Below the pieces are notes generated by a model. The model was not told where the DNA came from and did not search any database. It saw only the letters and a program-made list of their open reading frames with translations. A program made the position numbers and the translations under genes. Shown here piece after piece: positions 28,100 through 40,400 of a stretch of DNA of 50,853 nucleotides (the first letter of the stretch is position 1; the number at the start of each line of letters is the position of its first letter). Source of the stretch: Candidatus Enterococcus wittei (GTDB lineage: Bacteria; Bacillota; Bacilli; Lactobacillales; Enterococcaceae); NCBI RefSeq assembly GCF_002140175.1, contig NZ_NGMO01000003.1, forward strand, positions 54,941-105,793, given 5' to 3'.

Positions 28100-28270
28100 T
28101 TAACGATTTTTTGCTAGCCATTTTTTCGTATGATTGGTAGGACGTTTTGCTTTGACTTGGATCATTTTCTCTGATTTTTTTGGTAGATGGACTTCTACGT
28201 CATACTTTTCTGATTTAATCAGATCATAAATTTTTTCTGCTGTCTCGTCTACTTTTTCTTTCCACTTCAT
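28100..28270 (-). CDS. Small basic protein, 56 residues, function unknown
   Basis: The ATG at 28270 follows a strong GGAGGCGGAGTAA ribosome site, and the frame ends at a TAA just before a clear terminator. The product (MKWKEKVDETAEKIYDLIKS...) has an N-terminal amphipathic helix and a basic C-terminus ending in KKWLAKNR. The short length, good signals and own terminator suggest a real gene; I recognise no family. Confidence 0.6.
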   Translation of the reverse strand: MKWKEKVDETAEKIYDLIKSEKYDVEVHLPKKSEKMIQVKAKRPTNHTKKWLAKNR

Positions 28271-28351
28271 TTACTCCGCCTCCTTTTTCTTATCTATAGT
28301 CTTACTCTAGCTTAATTTGCTCGAATCTTCAAGAAACAAGATGCTGAACAC

Positions 28352-28381
28352 AAAAAAAGAGTGATCGCTATCGGATCACTC
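28352..28381 (-). terminator. Terminator of the tRNA operon
   Basis: Minus strand: GAGTGATC, seven-base loop, GATCACTC, then TTTTTTT. It lies seven bases after tRNA-Gln. Confidence 0.9.
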
Positions 28382-28387
28382 GACTGA

Positions 28388-28459
28388 CTGGGGTAGCTGG
28401 ATTCGAACCAACGCATGAGGGAGTCAAAGTCCCTTGCCTTACCGCTTGGCTATACCCCA
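28388..28459 (-). tRNA. tRNA-Gln (anticodon TTG)
   Basis: The minus strand folds as a full cloverleaf: acceptor TGGGGTA/TACCCCA, D arm GCCAAGCGGTAAGGC, anticodon stem AGGGA/TCCCT with loop CTTTGAC (anticodon TTG, reads CAA/CAG), and T arm GTTGGTTCGAATCCAGC. The discriminator base is G, as expected for Gln. CCA is not encoded. It is the second gene of a two-tRNA operon. Confidence 0.96.
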
Positions 28460-28466
28460 ATAAAAA

Positions 28467-28547
28467 TGGAGGAGAGTGGATTCGAACCACTGAACCCTAA
28501 GGAACGGATTTACAGTCCGTCGCGTTTAGCCACTTCGCTACTCCTCC
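28467..28547 (-). tRNA. tRNA-Tyr (anticodon GTA)
   Basis: The minus strand gives acceptor GGAGGAG/CTCCTCC, anticodon stem-loop GACGGACTGTAAATCCGTT with anticodon GTA, a long type-II variable arm as bacterial tRNA-Tyr requires, and T arm GTGGTTCGAATCCAC. The discriminator is A. CCA is not encoded. It precedes tRNA-Gln by seven bases. Confidence 0.96.
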
Positions 28548-28575
28548 GAAAGGTTTGTATCAACCTGACTTAGTT

Positions 28576-28604
28576 ATAATACCTAATTTTTCAGATGAAT
28601 GCAA
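28576..28604 (-). promoter_or_regulatory. Promoter of the tRNA-Tyr-Gln operon
   Basis: Minus strand: TTGCAT at 28599-28604, 17 bases, TATTAT at 28576-28581, about 28 bases before tRNA-Tyr. Confidence 0.75.
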
Positions 28605-28634
28605 CCCTTTATTGAAAATTTTTTTGATATTTTT

Positions 28635-28868
28635 TTAATCGTGAAGATTCCAGTGACGAATGACTGTTTCTATCGCATTTTCAAGGCTTTTTTCTTTCCC
28701 AAAATCTTCTTCTCCTAAGAAAATCTCAAATTCTTTAGGCCCATAAGCTAAGATTTCACCAATTAATTTTTTACCAATAAATAACTGAGTCACCTCATAG
28801 GATTTTCCTTTGATGTCTTTTTTTATTTCCTCAATACGAACTTCGATATCTTTATTTTTTTTTGACAT
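28635..28868 (-). CDS. DUF2969 family protein
   Basis: The 77-residue charged protein (MSKKNKDIEVRIEEIKKDIK) matches the DUF2969 pattern of lactic acid bacteria, with VTQLFIGKKLIGEI and the C-terminal AIETVIRHWNLHD. A GGGAGGTGG site precedes the start. It has no membrane segment and no known role. It stands alone between the tRNA operon and the ROK kinase gene. Confidence 0.8.
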   Translation of the reverse strand: MSKKNKDIEVRIEEIKKDIKGKSYEVTQLFIGKKLIGEILAYGPKEFEIFLGEEDFGKEKSLENAIETVIRHWNLHD

Positions 28869-28938
28869 ATTTTTCCACCTCCCTCATAGTTTATCATATC
28901 TATTGGTAGAAAACATAGAGGAAATATGAGACGTGCTA

Positions 28939-29817
28939 CTATCCTTCTAGTTGGGCAGAATAATTAGCTGCAGCTCCTATCAAATTGGCATCATTCCGAT
29001 AATCACAAACTAAAATTTCAGGGTCAAAATCATTCAATCCTAGCTGGCTAGTCAATTTTTTCATCCGCCCATTGATTTCCTCGATCAATCCCTCTTTTGC
29101 AGAAATCCCGCCACCTAAAACAATGACCTCTGGATCAAAGGCAAATTGAATGCTAAAAAGGCCTTTTGTCAAATAATCATAAAATTTTTCTACTTCTTCA
29201 AGAGCGATCTGATCTCCTTTTTCAGCTAAATCGAAAACGTCTTTCCCACTATAGGCCTTCTTATCTACTCCTTTGCGCTCACAATAGCGCCAAGCCATTT
29301 GAACGGCTGTACCTACTTTACTAAAGGTTTTATCCCCATCGAGAAACATCAAGCCAAACTCACCACCATAAAGATGGGCACCTTTATTTAATTCACCATT
29401 GGTAAACATCGCACCACCGATACCAGTTCCGATTACAACAAAGGCAACATTTTGATAAGCTTGAGCAGCTCCTTCATAAAATTCAGCCATCCCTGCACAA
29501 TTGGCATCATTTTCGATGGCAACAGGTAATTCAAACATCTCTTCTAATTCTTGGTAAATGTCAAAGCCATGGATATAAGGAATGGCACTGATCCCTTCAA
29601 TCATACGGCGTTCACTGTTGACAACGCCAGGTGCGCTAAGAGCAACACCATCGATTGTTCTTTCTTTTGACAATTGATTAAATACTTGAAATAATTGTTT
29701 TTTCATTTCACTCCATGTTTCAGGTGTCGAAAAATTTGCTGTGTCTGATAATCTCTCTCCATCCCAATAACCATATTTTACAGCTGAACCTCCAAAATCA
29801 AAAGCTAAGATCCCCAT
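28939..29817 (-). CDS. ROK-family sugar kinase (BglK-like)
   Basis: ROK kinases phosphorylate sugars with ATP. The 292-residue protein has the phosphate-1 motif LAFDFGGSAVKYGYWDG, the ROK catalytic region IENDANCAGMAEFYEGA, VVIGTGIGGAMFTNGEL and the C-terminal VIVLGGGISAKE. The cysteine-rich zinc motif (CxCGxxGCxE) usual after GExGH is replaced by GGEFGLMFLDGDKTFSKVG with no cysteines. That points to the zinc-free branch that includes beta-glucoside kinases. The substrate cannot be set from sequence. The start has an AAGGAG site. Confidence 0.85.
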   Translation of the reverse strand: MGILAFDFGGSAVKYGYWDGERLSDTANFSTPETWSEMKKQLFQVFNQLSKERTIDGVALSAPGVVNSERRMIEGISAIPYIHGFDIYQELEEMFELPVAIENDANCAGMAEFYEGAAQAYQNVAFVVIGTGIGGAMFTNGELNKGAHLYGGEFGLMFLDGDKTFSKVGTAVQMAWRYCERKGVDKKAYSGKDVFDLAEKGDQIALEEVEKFYDYLTKGLFSIQFAFDPEVIVLGGGISAKEGLIEEINGRMKKLTSQLGLNDFDPEILVCDYRNDANLIGAAANYSAQLEG

Positions 29818-29892
29818 AATCGATTCTCCTTATCCTTAATAGGATTATTGTAATGCAATTCAGCTAATTTTAAAAGCGCTTTCTAAAAAAGA

Positions 29893-30342
29893 TTATAATT
29901 GTTTTTCTAAGGTTACTTGGTCCCTCAGAAGGACGCCGTCTTCATAAATTGGTTCTTTGTAGTTATGGATGAAATAATCCTTCTCTCTGGAAACTTCAAC
30001 GAAACCTTTTTTCTGATATAAATGTAGGGCTTTACTCGTCACACTTCCTGTACGAATGATCACGCATCGTTGTTTTTGTTTTACTAAATGAAAGTATTCA
30101 AATGCGTAATCTAATAGTTTCCCTCCGATTCCTTGCCCTTGAAACGAAGGCGCAACAGAAACATTCATGATCTCAAATTCTGTGTCTCTTGTGATAAAAA
30201 CTAATATTCCCAAAACTTCGCCTGCTTCTTCCCAAATAAAGCCAGCACCTTCGTCAATATATTTTGTAACTTTTTTCTTTTCAGGATCAGCTTCTAATAA
30301 CAGTTCCCAAGGTAAGTTCTGCTTGTCTAGCCTTTTATACAT
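29893..30342 (-). CDS. GNAT-family N-acetyltransferase
   Basis: The 149-residue protein shows the acetyl-CoA-binding motif VAPSFQGQGIGGKLLDYAF and the C-terminal LYQKKGFVEVSREKDY typical of GNAT enzymes. The acceptor substrate is not evident. The start at 30342 has an AAGGAG site. It lies between yidD and the ROK kinase with no clear operon link. Confidence 0.85.
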   Translation of the reverse strand: MYKRLDKQNLPWELLLEADPEKKKVTKYIDEGAGFIWEEAGEVLGILVFITRDTEFEIMNVSVAPSFQGQGIGGKLLDYAFEYFHLVKQKQRCVIIRTGSVTSKALHLYQKKGFVEVSREKDYFIHNYKEPIYEDGVLLRDQVTLEKQL

Positions 30343-30374
30343 AAGATCTTCTCCTTTCTACCAAAGAGTCAGAT

Positions 30375-30653
30375 CTATTTTTTTATGTATTTTTTATAAT
30401 CCGGCATTTCTTTGTCTATTTTATTACGGGTCAATGAAAAAGTGCGTGGAACGTAATCAATTCCTCCTTTTACAAATGGATGACACCGTAAAATCCGTGC
30501 AGTCCCCATCACGGTTCCTTTGATGGCTCCATGTACCTGAATCGCTTGGATCATATAGTTTGAGCAAGTGGGATAGTAACGACAACTAGGTGGGAATGCG
30601 GGAGAAATAAATCGTTGATACCCACGCACTAAATAAATCAAAATTTTTTTCAT
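30375..30653 (-). CDS. yidD: Membrane protein insertion efficiency factor YidD
   Basis: YidD is a short membrane-associated protein that helps YidC insert proteins. The start at 30653 ([18 protein letters not shown]) has an AGGAGTG site; this gives 92 residues. The hallmark [19 protein letters not shown] with both cysteines, then [17 protein letters not shown], identifies it. The C-terminal tail ([15 protein letters not shown]) is basic. It is preceded by a terminator-like hairpin. Confidence 0.95.
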   Translation of the reverse strand: MKKILIYLVRGYQRFISPAFPPSCRYYPTCSNYMIQAIQVHGAIKGTVMGTARILRCHPFVKGGIDYVPRTFSLTRNKIDKEMPDYKKYIKK

Positions 30654-30670
30654 TTTTTCACTCCTGTGGA

Positions 30671-30710
30671 AAAAGAGGCTAGGACAACTAGTGCCAGCCT
30701 CTTTTCTTAA
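30671..30710 (-). terminator. Hairpin terminator upstream of yidD
   Basis: AAAAGAGGCT and AGCCTCTTTT pair around a 15-base loop, with a T-run on the minus strand. It lies only some 18 bases before yidD, so it may end the upstream murA transcript or attenuate yidD. Confidence 0.7.
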
Positions 30711-30893
30711 ACTATCATAGCTTATTTGATTATAGGACAACATTTTTCCTTACCATAACGTAGATCACTGAGGTCTATCTAGCGTCATAAAGATAGGTCA
30801 AAATCAACTTAACAAAATGTTGAAGTCACTAGATCCAAGTCATAAGATCAAATAAACGGTGATTTGATTGCTGCATTTTTTGGAATCATTTTT

Positions 30894-31070
30894 TTACTTA
30901 AAGAAATCAAAAATATGCAACCATAAGCTTGGTTGAAAGACTTTCAATGGGCTACCCCCACCTATTAATCCATAACCAATCATTGTACCAATAATAAACA
31001 ATAGGATGGCAAGGAAAATAACGACTAAAATCTTCACTAGATTTATTAAAATATATCGTTGATTTGTCAT
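30894..31070 (-). CDS. EpuA/RNA-polymerase-beta-annotated small membrane protein
   Basis: The start at 31070 (MTNQRYILINLVKILVVIFL) gives 58 residues; a GTG three codons earlier lies too close to the AAAGGA site. One membrane helix (LVVIFLAILLFIIGTMIGYGLIGGG) is followed by a short tail. This is the EpuA family, which follows murA in streptococci and enterococci and is often mislabelled as RNA polymerase beta subunit. Role unknown. It is 14 bases after murA, in one unit with DUF1146-murA. Confidence 0.8.
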   Translation of the reverse strand: MTNQRYILINLVKILVVIFLAILLFIIGTMIGYGLIGGGSPLKVFQPSLWLHIFDFFK

Positions 31071-31084
31071 ATCTGCCACATCCT

Positions 31085-32386
31085 TTAAGCAATTGTTTGT
31101 GTTGCTTTTTCTATCGGTGTTTCTTCTACTTCCACGCGTTCAACATCTGCACCTAATTGTTGTAATTTAATATGGAAGTTATAATAGCCACGATCTAGAT
31201 ATTTCAAGTTGCGAACACGTGTAATCCCATTTGCTTTCAAACCAGCTAATACAAGGGCTGCTGCTGCACGCAGATCTGTTGCATAAACTTCCGCCCCTTG
31301 TAGCTCATGATTGCCGTCCATAATCGCGATATTACCATCTATTTTCACATGAGCATTCATACGTCGCATTTCTTCTAAGTGTTGGAAACGATTCTCAAAA
31401 ACCGTTTCAGTAACCATACTCGTTCCTTCAGCCACCAATTGGATAGCTGTCATCTGTGCTTGCATATCAGTCGGAAAACCAGGATGTGGCATAGTTTTCA
31501 CATCTGTAGGTAAGATATGTTTTGGTCCAATCACTCGTACTCCACCATCTTCTTCAGTAATCGTTGCACCCATTTCAATCAATTTAGAGATCAATGGACG
31601 ATTGTGTTCTGAAATAGCGTCAGCGATTAGTAAATTACCTTCTGTCATCGCAGCAGCTACCATAAATGTTCCTGCTTCGATCCGATCTTGAACGATTGAA
31701 TGATTCACTGCATGCAAATGATCGACACCTTCGATACGCATCGTTTCAGTGCCTGCACCGTAAATATTTGCGCCCATTTTATTTAAAATATTGGCAAGAT
31801 CGACGATTTCAGGTTCACGCGCTACGTTTTCAATAATTGTTGTGCCTTTTGCTTTTACTGCAGCCATCATGATATTTTGTGTTGCACCCACACTTGGGAA
31901 ATCTAAATAAATCGTATTACCGATCAATTGATCTGCAATAGCTTCGATATAACCATTTTTTTGAATGATTTTTGCACCTAATGCTTGGAATCCCTTAAGG
32001 TGTAAATCAATTGGGCGTTTGCCAATTGCACAACCTCCAGGCATTGCAACTTTAGCATGACCATTTCTTGCAAGTAGTGGCCCCATTACAACGATCGAAG
32101 CACGCATTTGACTCACATATTCATAAGGTGCTTCAATTTCTAATTGTCTAGAAGCATCAAGTGTTACTTGATTATTTGCTTCATCAAATGCTACATCTAC
32201 ATTTAAATGACGGATCACTTGATTCATAGTGAATACGTCAGAAAGAATTGGCACGTTATCTAATACGGTCGTTCCCTCTTCTGCCAATAAACTAGCGGCT
32301 AAAATCGGCAATACCGCATTTTTAGCTCCTTCAATTCTTACTGTTCCATTTAATCGATTGCCACCTTTTACGATGATCTCTTCCAT
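31085..32386 (-). CDS. murA: UDP-N-acetylglucosamine 1-carboxyvinyltransferase
   Basis: MurA transfers enolpyruvate from PEP to UDP-GlcNAc, the first committed step of peptidoglycan synthesis, and is the target of fosfomycin. The start at 32386 ([20 protein letters not shown]) has a GGGGGG site and gives 433 residues. The fosfomycin-reactive cysteine is present in [13 protein letters not shown] (Cys119 in this numbering). The conserved [13 protein letters not shown] at the N-terminus and [13 protein letters not shown] near the C-terminus are also seen. Firmicutes usually have two MurA enzymes; this one, after the atp operon and DUF1146, is the MurAA type. Confidence 0.95.
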   Translation of the reverse strand: MEEIIVKGGNRLNGTVRIEGAKNAVLPILAASLLAEEGTTVLDNVPILSDVFTMNQVIRHLNVDVAFDEANNQVTLDASRQLEIEAPYEYVSQMRASIVVMGPLLARNGHAKVAMPGGCAIGKRPIDLHLKGFQALGAKIIQKNGYIEAIADQLIGNTIYLDFPSVGATQNIMMAAVKAKGTTIIENVAREPEIVDLANILNKMGANIYGAGTETMRIEGVDHLHAVNHSIVQDRIEAGTFMVAAAMTEGNLLIADAISEHNRPLISKLIEMGATITEEDGGVRVIGPKHILPTDVKTMPHPGFPTDMQAQMTAIQLVAEGTSMVTETVFENRFQHLEEMRRMNAHVKIDGNIAIMDGNHELQGAEVYATDLRAAAALVLAGLKANGITRVRNLKYLDRGYYNFHIKLQQLGADVERVEVEETPIEKATQTIA

Positions 32387-32481
32387 GTTGTTCCCCCCAA
32401 AAAATTCCAATGAGTATACATCTGCTCAAAATCTTTTTTATTATAACATTTCTACTTTTAAAATAGTACCTTTTTTTAATT

Positions 32482-32712
32482 TTATAGGCTGACGAAAAGA
32501 TTTCGACATAACGCAATGATTTCTAAGAAAAAATTGCTAGCTGTATACCCTAAGAAAATTGAAAAAAGTACGATTGCCATTCGAATTTGTGTTGTGTGCA
32601 TTGATCGAAAAAATGTCTCAACACGCAAAGAACGTAAAGACCAAAAGGCTAAATAGATGAAAGCCAGATGACTTACGATTCGGATGATTGCATCAATTCC
32701 GTATAATTGCAT
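32482..32712 (-). CDS. DUF1146 membrane protein (YwzB-like)
   Basis: The start at 32712 (MQLYGIDAIIRIVSHLAF) has an AGAAAGGA site and gives 76 residues with two membrane segments (HLAFIYLAFWSL and MAIVLFSIFLGYTASNFFLEI). DUF1146 proteins sit between the ATP synthase genes and murA in many Firmicutes, exactly as here. Function unknown. A promoter candidate precedes it at 32759-32767. Confidence 0.87.
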   Translation of the reverse strand: MQLYGIDAIIRIVSHLAFIYLAFWSLRSLRVETFFRSMHTTQIRMAIVLFSIFLGYTASNFFLEIIALCRNLFVSL

Positions 32713-32758
32713 CAATACGTCCTTTCTAACAAATGTTTTTTTGATAACTAACACAATG

Positions 32759-32767
32759 ATGATACCA
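32759..32767 (-). promoter_or_regulatory. Candidate extended -10 promoter of DUF1146-murA-epuA
   Basis: Minus strand TGGTATCAT at 32759-32767 is an extended -10; the -35 (TTTCTA) is poor. It lies about 50 bases before the DUF1146 start and after the atp terminator. Confidence 0.45.
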
Positions 32768-32931
32768 TAAATTCAATAAAAGTAGAAATTATTGATTGTA
32801 AAAATGATAAATATCGGTAATTTTCTTGATATTCTATGAAAATCATGTGAAAGATAACCACTGCTTTTTCATTTAATTACTTTATTCCCTCTATTTACAA
32901 TAACTCGATGGATACGGTTTTTTTTATAAAA

Positions 32932-32987
32932 AAAGAAACCCAATAATCATGAAAGTAAGAAAATAGTTTCAGATTATTGGGCTTCTT
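32932..32987 (-). terminator. Terminator of the atp operon
   Basis: Minus strand: AAGAAGCCCAATAATC pairs with GATTATTGGGTTTCTT around a ~23-base loop, then TTTTTTATAAAA. This separates the ATP synthase operon from the murA unit. Confidence 0.88.
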
Positions 32988-33094
32988 TGTCAGAGGTAGA
33001 CGAATAATGAAGAGTCTCCCCTTGAACTTTACTGTAATTTTGAGGATTTATTCTTACTGAATAAGGATTTGATCACTCATATCAATTCCCATTT

Positions 33095-33517
33095 TTAAGA
33101 ATGTTTCGAGACTTTGATACGGTTCACTGCACGGTGCAATGCAACCGTAGCACGTTTCAATTCGTTTTTGTCTTCTTTTTGCTTGGCTTCTTCGATTTGT
33201 CGTTCGGCACGTTGTTTGGCTCTTTCCGCTCTAGTAACATCGATATCACGTTCACGTTCAGCACTATCGGCTACGATCGATACTACATTGTCCCGAACTT
33301 CCATGATGCCGCCATTCACAGCGATCCAATCCACGTGTGTATCTGAATCTGTCCGTTTTACACGAACTTCATCGATCGTCAAAGGCACGATGATTGGGGC
33401 ATGTTTTGGTAAAATACCAATTTCCCCAGCTGTTGTTCGAGCAACAACGATCGCTGCATGGTGATCATAGACCAAACCGTCAGGAGTAACCACATTAACT
33501 GTTAAATATTGATCCAT
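33095..33517 (-). CDS. atpC: F-type ATP synthase epsilon subunit
   Basis: Epsilon is part of the F1 central stalk and regulates ATP hydrolysis. The 140-residue protein begins [20 protein letters not shown] and has [17 protein letters not shown] and [21 protein letters not shown], the beta-sandwich hallmarks. The C-terminal helical pair is Glu/Lys/Arg-rich. The start has AGGAAGGGG upstream, 13 bases after atpD. It is the last gene of atpBEFHAGDC. Confidence 0.96.
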   Translation of the reverse strand: MDQYLTVNVVTPDGLVYDHHAAIVVARTTAGEIGILPKHAPIIVPLTIDEVRVKRTDSDTHVDWIAVNGGIMEVRDNVVSIVADSAERERDIDVTRAERAKQRAERQIEEAKQKEDKNELKRATVALHRAVNRIKVSKHS

Positions 33518-33530
33518 GGGGCACCCCTTC

Positions 33531-35862
<2,332 letters not shown>

Positions 35863-35875
35863 TCATCTCACCTCA

Positions 35876-37441
<1,566 letters not shown>

Positions 37442-37454
37442 CTACCTCTTTGTA

Positions 37455-37997
37455 CTATCTATTTAGTTGATTACGCATTTTTTCCAATTGCGTACGAATG
37501 CTTCCATCGATGACTCGATGATCGGCTTCAACAATTGCGCCACCAATAATAGAAGAATCAACGCTTTGTTTTAATTCTACTTTTTGATAGTCCATTGTTT
37601 TTGCAACATTCTCTTCAAGTCTTTTTAATTGTTCATCTGATAATGGCACTGCTGTTTTTACACTACCTAGCAGTAGCCCTTTGTGTTCATTGTAACGGTG
37701 CTCATACTCATCGATCATTAACCCTAAATCTGACATACGGTTGTAATTATAGACAACTTCTAAAAAGTTTTTTACGATTCCGTCATAGCCACTGACAAGT
37801 TTGTCCATGATCACGCGTTTTTCATGAGGTTCTAAGCGGACATCACTCAGGATATTCCCTAATTCAGGTACAGAAGTATAAACTTGACGTAAACTCAATA
37901 GTTCCTGATAGATTTCTTCCTGATTGTTTGAAGCGATCGCCAGTTCAAACAATGCTTTTCCGTAACGTCTACCTACTGTATATTTATCTAGTTTCAT
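37455..37997 (-). CDS. atpH: F-type ATP synthase delta subunit
   Basis: Delta joins F1 to the peripheral stalk. The 180-residue protein has the N-terminal RRYGKALFELAIASNNQEEI and the C-terminal beta-rich KQSVDSSIIGGAIVEADHRV with IDGSIRTQLEKMRNQL, standard for OSCP/delta. Its start overlaps the end of atpF by 14 bases. Confidence 0.96.
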   Translation of the reverse strand: MKLDKYTVGRRYGKALFELAIASNNQEEIYQELLSLRQVYTSVPELGNILSDVRLEPHEKRVIMDKLVSGYDGIVKNFLEVVYNYNRMSDLGLMIDEYEHRYNEHKGLLLGSVKTAVPLSDEQLKRLEENVAKTMDYQKVELKQSVDSSIIGGAIVEADHRVIDGSIRTQLEKMRNQLNR

Positions 37998-38508
37998 TGG
38001 TTGAACCTAGACCTTCGATATATTGATTGATTAAAGATTCATGCATTTCTGGAGAAAGCTCTTTATTCAAGATCTTTTCCGCAATTTGAAGTGAAAGATC
38101 TGCAACATCATCTTTAACAGAATTCAATGCTGAATCACGTTCCATCGTGATATCAGCTTGAGCTTTGCTTTTTAGACGTGCGACTTCTTCTTGCGTATCC
38201 TTCAAAATATTTTGACGGCTTAATTCTCCGCTTTCTTTCGCATTTTTGATAATCTCAGCTGCATCTGAACGAGAGGCTAACAATTGTTGTTCGCGTTCTT
38301 GTTCTAGTTTTGCTGATTTGATGCGAGATTGTTCTGCAGAATCTAAATCATTGGCGATCTTGTCTTCACGTTTTTTCAAAATATCGCTGATTGGTCCCCA
38401 AGCAAAATGTTTCAATAGAACCATTAATATCAAAAATGAGCCGCTGACAACGATGATATTTCCTAACATCGCATTGCCAACTTCTGCAATTACCAATTGA
38501 TTCAGCAT
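37984..38508 (-). CDS. atpF: F-type ATP synthase b subunit
   Basis: Subunit b is the membrane-anchored peripheral stalk. The 174-residue protein has one N-terminal membrane helix (MLGNIIVVSGSFLILMVLLK), the FAWGPISDILKKREDKI junction and a long charged helix rich in Ala/Glu/Lys. The start has a GGAAGG site; the end overlaps atpH. Confidence 0.96.
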   Translation of the reverse strand: MLNQLVIAEVGNAMLGNIIVVSGSFLILMVLLKHFAWGPISDILKKREDKIANDLDSAEQSRIKSAKLEQEREQQLLASRSDAAEIIKNAKESGELSRQNILKDTQEEVARLKSKAQADITMERDSALNSVKDDVADLSLQIAEKILNKELSPEMHESLINQYIEGLGSTNETR

Positions 38509-38616
38509 AGATTAGCCTTCCTTTCTTTGTGGATCCAGTTTCTTAAAAACCGTTTAACAAGGTTGTGTAAGAAGTATGTTGAGATACAACAAACGTGTCA
38601 ACCTGATTGATGATGC

Positions 38617-38880
<264 letters not shown>

Positions 38881-39600
38881 TTACTCTTCTACTTCTATCT
38901 TGTGACTCATATAAACCATTGATAAAGTGACAAAGACAAATGCTTGGATGCTTCCGATAAATAATGAGAACGCGATCCAAATCATCTCTAACGGAATTGC
39001 TAATGGCAATGAGAACCAGCCTAAACTTGTCATCATTTTTGCGATCAAAGTTAGCAAAACTTCCCCCGCGTAGATATTCCCATAAAGACGTAGAGCAAGT
39101 GTCAACAAATTCGTAAACTCTTCGATCACCTTCATTGGAAACATAAAACTGTATGGTTTCAGGAACGAATTGACAAAGTAACCTTTAAAGCCGAGCTTTT
39201 TCACCCCGAATAAATGAGTAAGTGTGATCATAATAAATGCCAAAGTTAAAGTTACAAACGGGTCTGCTGTAGGACTCTTCCAAAGGGTCGTTTCGTTAGG
39301 TAAGACGATCTTTGTCACTAAACCGATATTGTTTGCCACGAAAACAAATAGGAACAGTGTAAATGCCAAAAAATGAAAATTATTCAATTCTCTTCTAGGC
39401 AAGTTATCTGTCACGATCCCTCGTGTAAAGTCAATGACCCATTCGATCGCATTTTGCTTTCCAGTTGGTTTCATTTTAAGATTTCTTGTAAAGAAATAAA
39501 CCAAGAAGAAAACAATCAAACATGTTAATAACACCATCAAACAAACAGTACCATCAAACCAAATCGGTCCAATATGGAACGTTAGCGAGCGTTCATCCAA
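38881..39600 (-). CDS. atpB: F-type ATP synthase a subunit
   Basis: Subunit a provides the proton half-channels. The 239-residue protein has about five to six membrane helices and the essential Arg in LLTLALRLYGNIYAGEVLL. It starts with TTG at 39600, seven bases after AGAGGTG; an ATG five bases upstream is in another frame, so the TTG start is well supported. It is the first gene of the operon (no atpI is seen). Confidence 0.95.
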   Translation of the reverse strand: MDERSLTFHIGPIWFDGTVCLMVLLTCLIVFFLVYFFTRNLKMKPTGKQNAIEWVIDFTRGIVTDNLPRRELNNFHFLAFTLFLFVFVANNIGLVTKIVLPNETTLWKSPTADPFVTLTLAFIMITLTHLFGVKKLGFKGYFVNSFLKPYSFMFPMKVIEEFTNLLTLALRLYGNIYAGEVLLTLIAKMMTSLGWFSLPLAIPLEMIWIAFSLFIGSIQAFVFVTLSMVYMSHKIEVEE

Positions 39601-39901
39601 TCCATTTCACCTCTTTTCTCAGAATTTCACATAAAATCACTTTCATGTGCGTATCTGGTTTTTCTCTATCAGTTTCTAACCAAACGGTATCATACCACCA
39701 TGAAAAAGAAATTTCAAAACATTTTCATGAAAATTAGACACTTTTTTGTTTCAGTCTAAAAAATGAAAAATCTGGTGTCAAATATCACCGTATTTATAGT
39801 AGAAAAACCTTTGATATTCATGTTTTATCAGATTAAATGCTAACAAATTTTATCATTAAGTAAAGATAAAAGCACTGAATATGCGAAAAAGGATAATGAA
39901 A
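39601..39901. other. Intergenic region between smpB and atpB
   Basis: The gap contains the atp promoter and leader. The side next to smpB is AT-rich without an obvious terminator or gene. Confidence 0.5.
39689..39717 (-). promoter_or_regulatory. Promoter of the atp operon
   Basis: Minus strand: TTGAAA at 39712-39717, exactly 17 bases, TATGAT at 39689-39694. It lies about 90 bases before atpB. Confidence 0.75.
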
Positions 39902-40366
39902 TTATCTAGAGAAATTTTTTAATGTTCGATCAATTTGACGATCCACATCTTTTCGTTTCAAATCTTCCCTCTTATCATAGGATCTTTTCCCTTTAGCTAG
40001 ACCTATCAGTACTTTGGCATACCCATTTTTGATATATACTTTCAAAGGTACAATCGTAATCCCTGCATTTTTTGCTTCTGTCGAAAGCTTGATGATTTGT
40101 TTCTTACGTAACAGTAATTTTCTTGTCCGTAATGGATCATGATTAAAGATATTTCCTTGTTCATAAGGGCTGATGTGGACATTGTGCAAAAATGCTTCCC
40201 CATTACGGATCCGCACGAATCCATCTTTTAAGTTGATTCGACTATTACGAATCGATTTGATTTCTGTTCCTTGCAAAACCATTCCAGCTTCCATAGTGTC
40301 AATGATCGAATAATCATGGCGAGCTTTTTTATTTTGCGCGATCAATTTCCCCTCGCCTTTTGGCAT
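39902..40366 (-). CDS. smpB: SsrA-binding protein SmpB
   Basis: SmpB binds tmRNA and is essential for rescue of stalled ribosomes. The start at 40366 ([20 protein letters not shown]) has a GGGGG site and gives 154 residues. The OB-fold segments [21 protein letters not shown] and [15 protein letters not shown] and the basic tail [18 protein letters not shown] are typical. It lies next to rnr, encoding RNase R, which degrades the faulty mRNA in trans-translation. tmRNA itself is not seen in the window. Confidence 0.96.
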   Translation of the reverse strand: MPKGEGKLIAQNKKARHDYSIIDTMEAGMVLQGTEIKSIRNSRINLKDGFVRIRNGEAFLHNVHISPYEQGNIFNHDPLRTRKLLLRKKQIIKLSTEAKNAGITIVPLKVYIKNGYAKVLIGLAKGKRSYDKREDLKRKDVDRQIDRTLKNFSR

Positions 40367-40400
40367 GGTACATTCCCCCAATTCTTTCTCGTTTCTCGTT

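Larger units (their letters stand above)
32755..33094. other. Intergenic region between DUF1146 and atpC
   Basis: The gap holds the atp operon terminator (32932-32987) and the murA-unit promoter. It is AT-rich with no gene-like frame. Confidence 0.6.

Noticed and set aside
30894-31070. RNA polymerase beta subunit
   Set aside because: This is a common database label for EpuA proteins; the 58-residue single-helix membrane protein has no polymerase domain.
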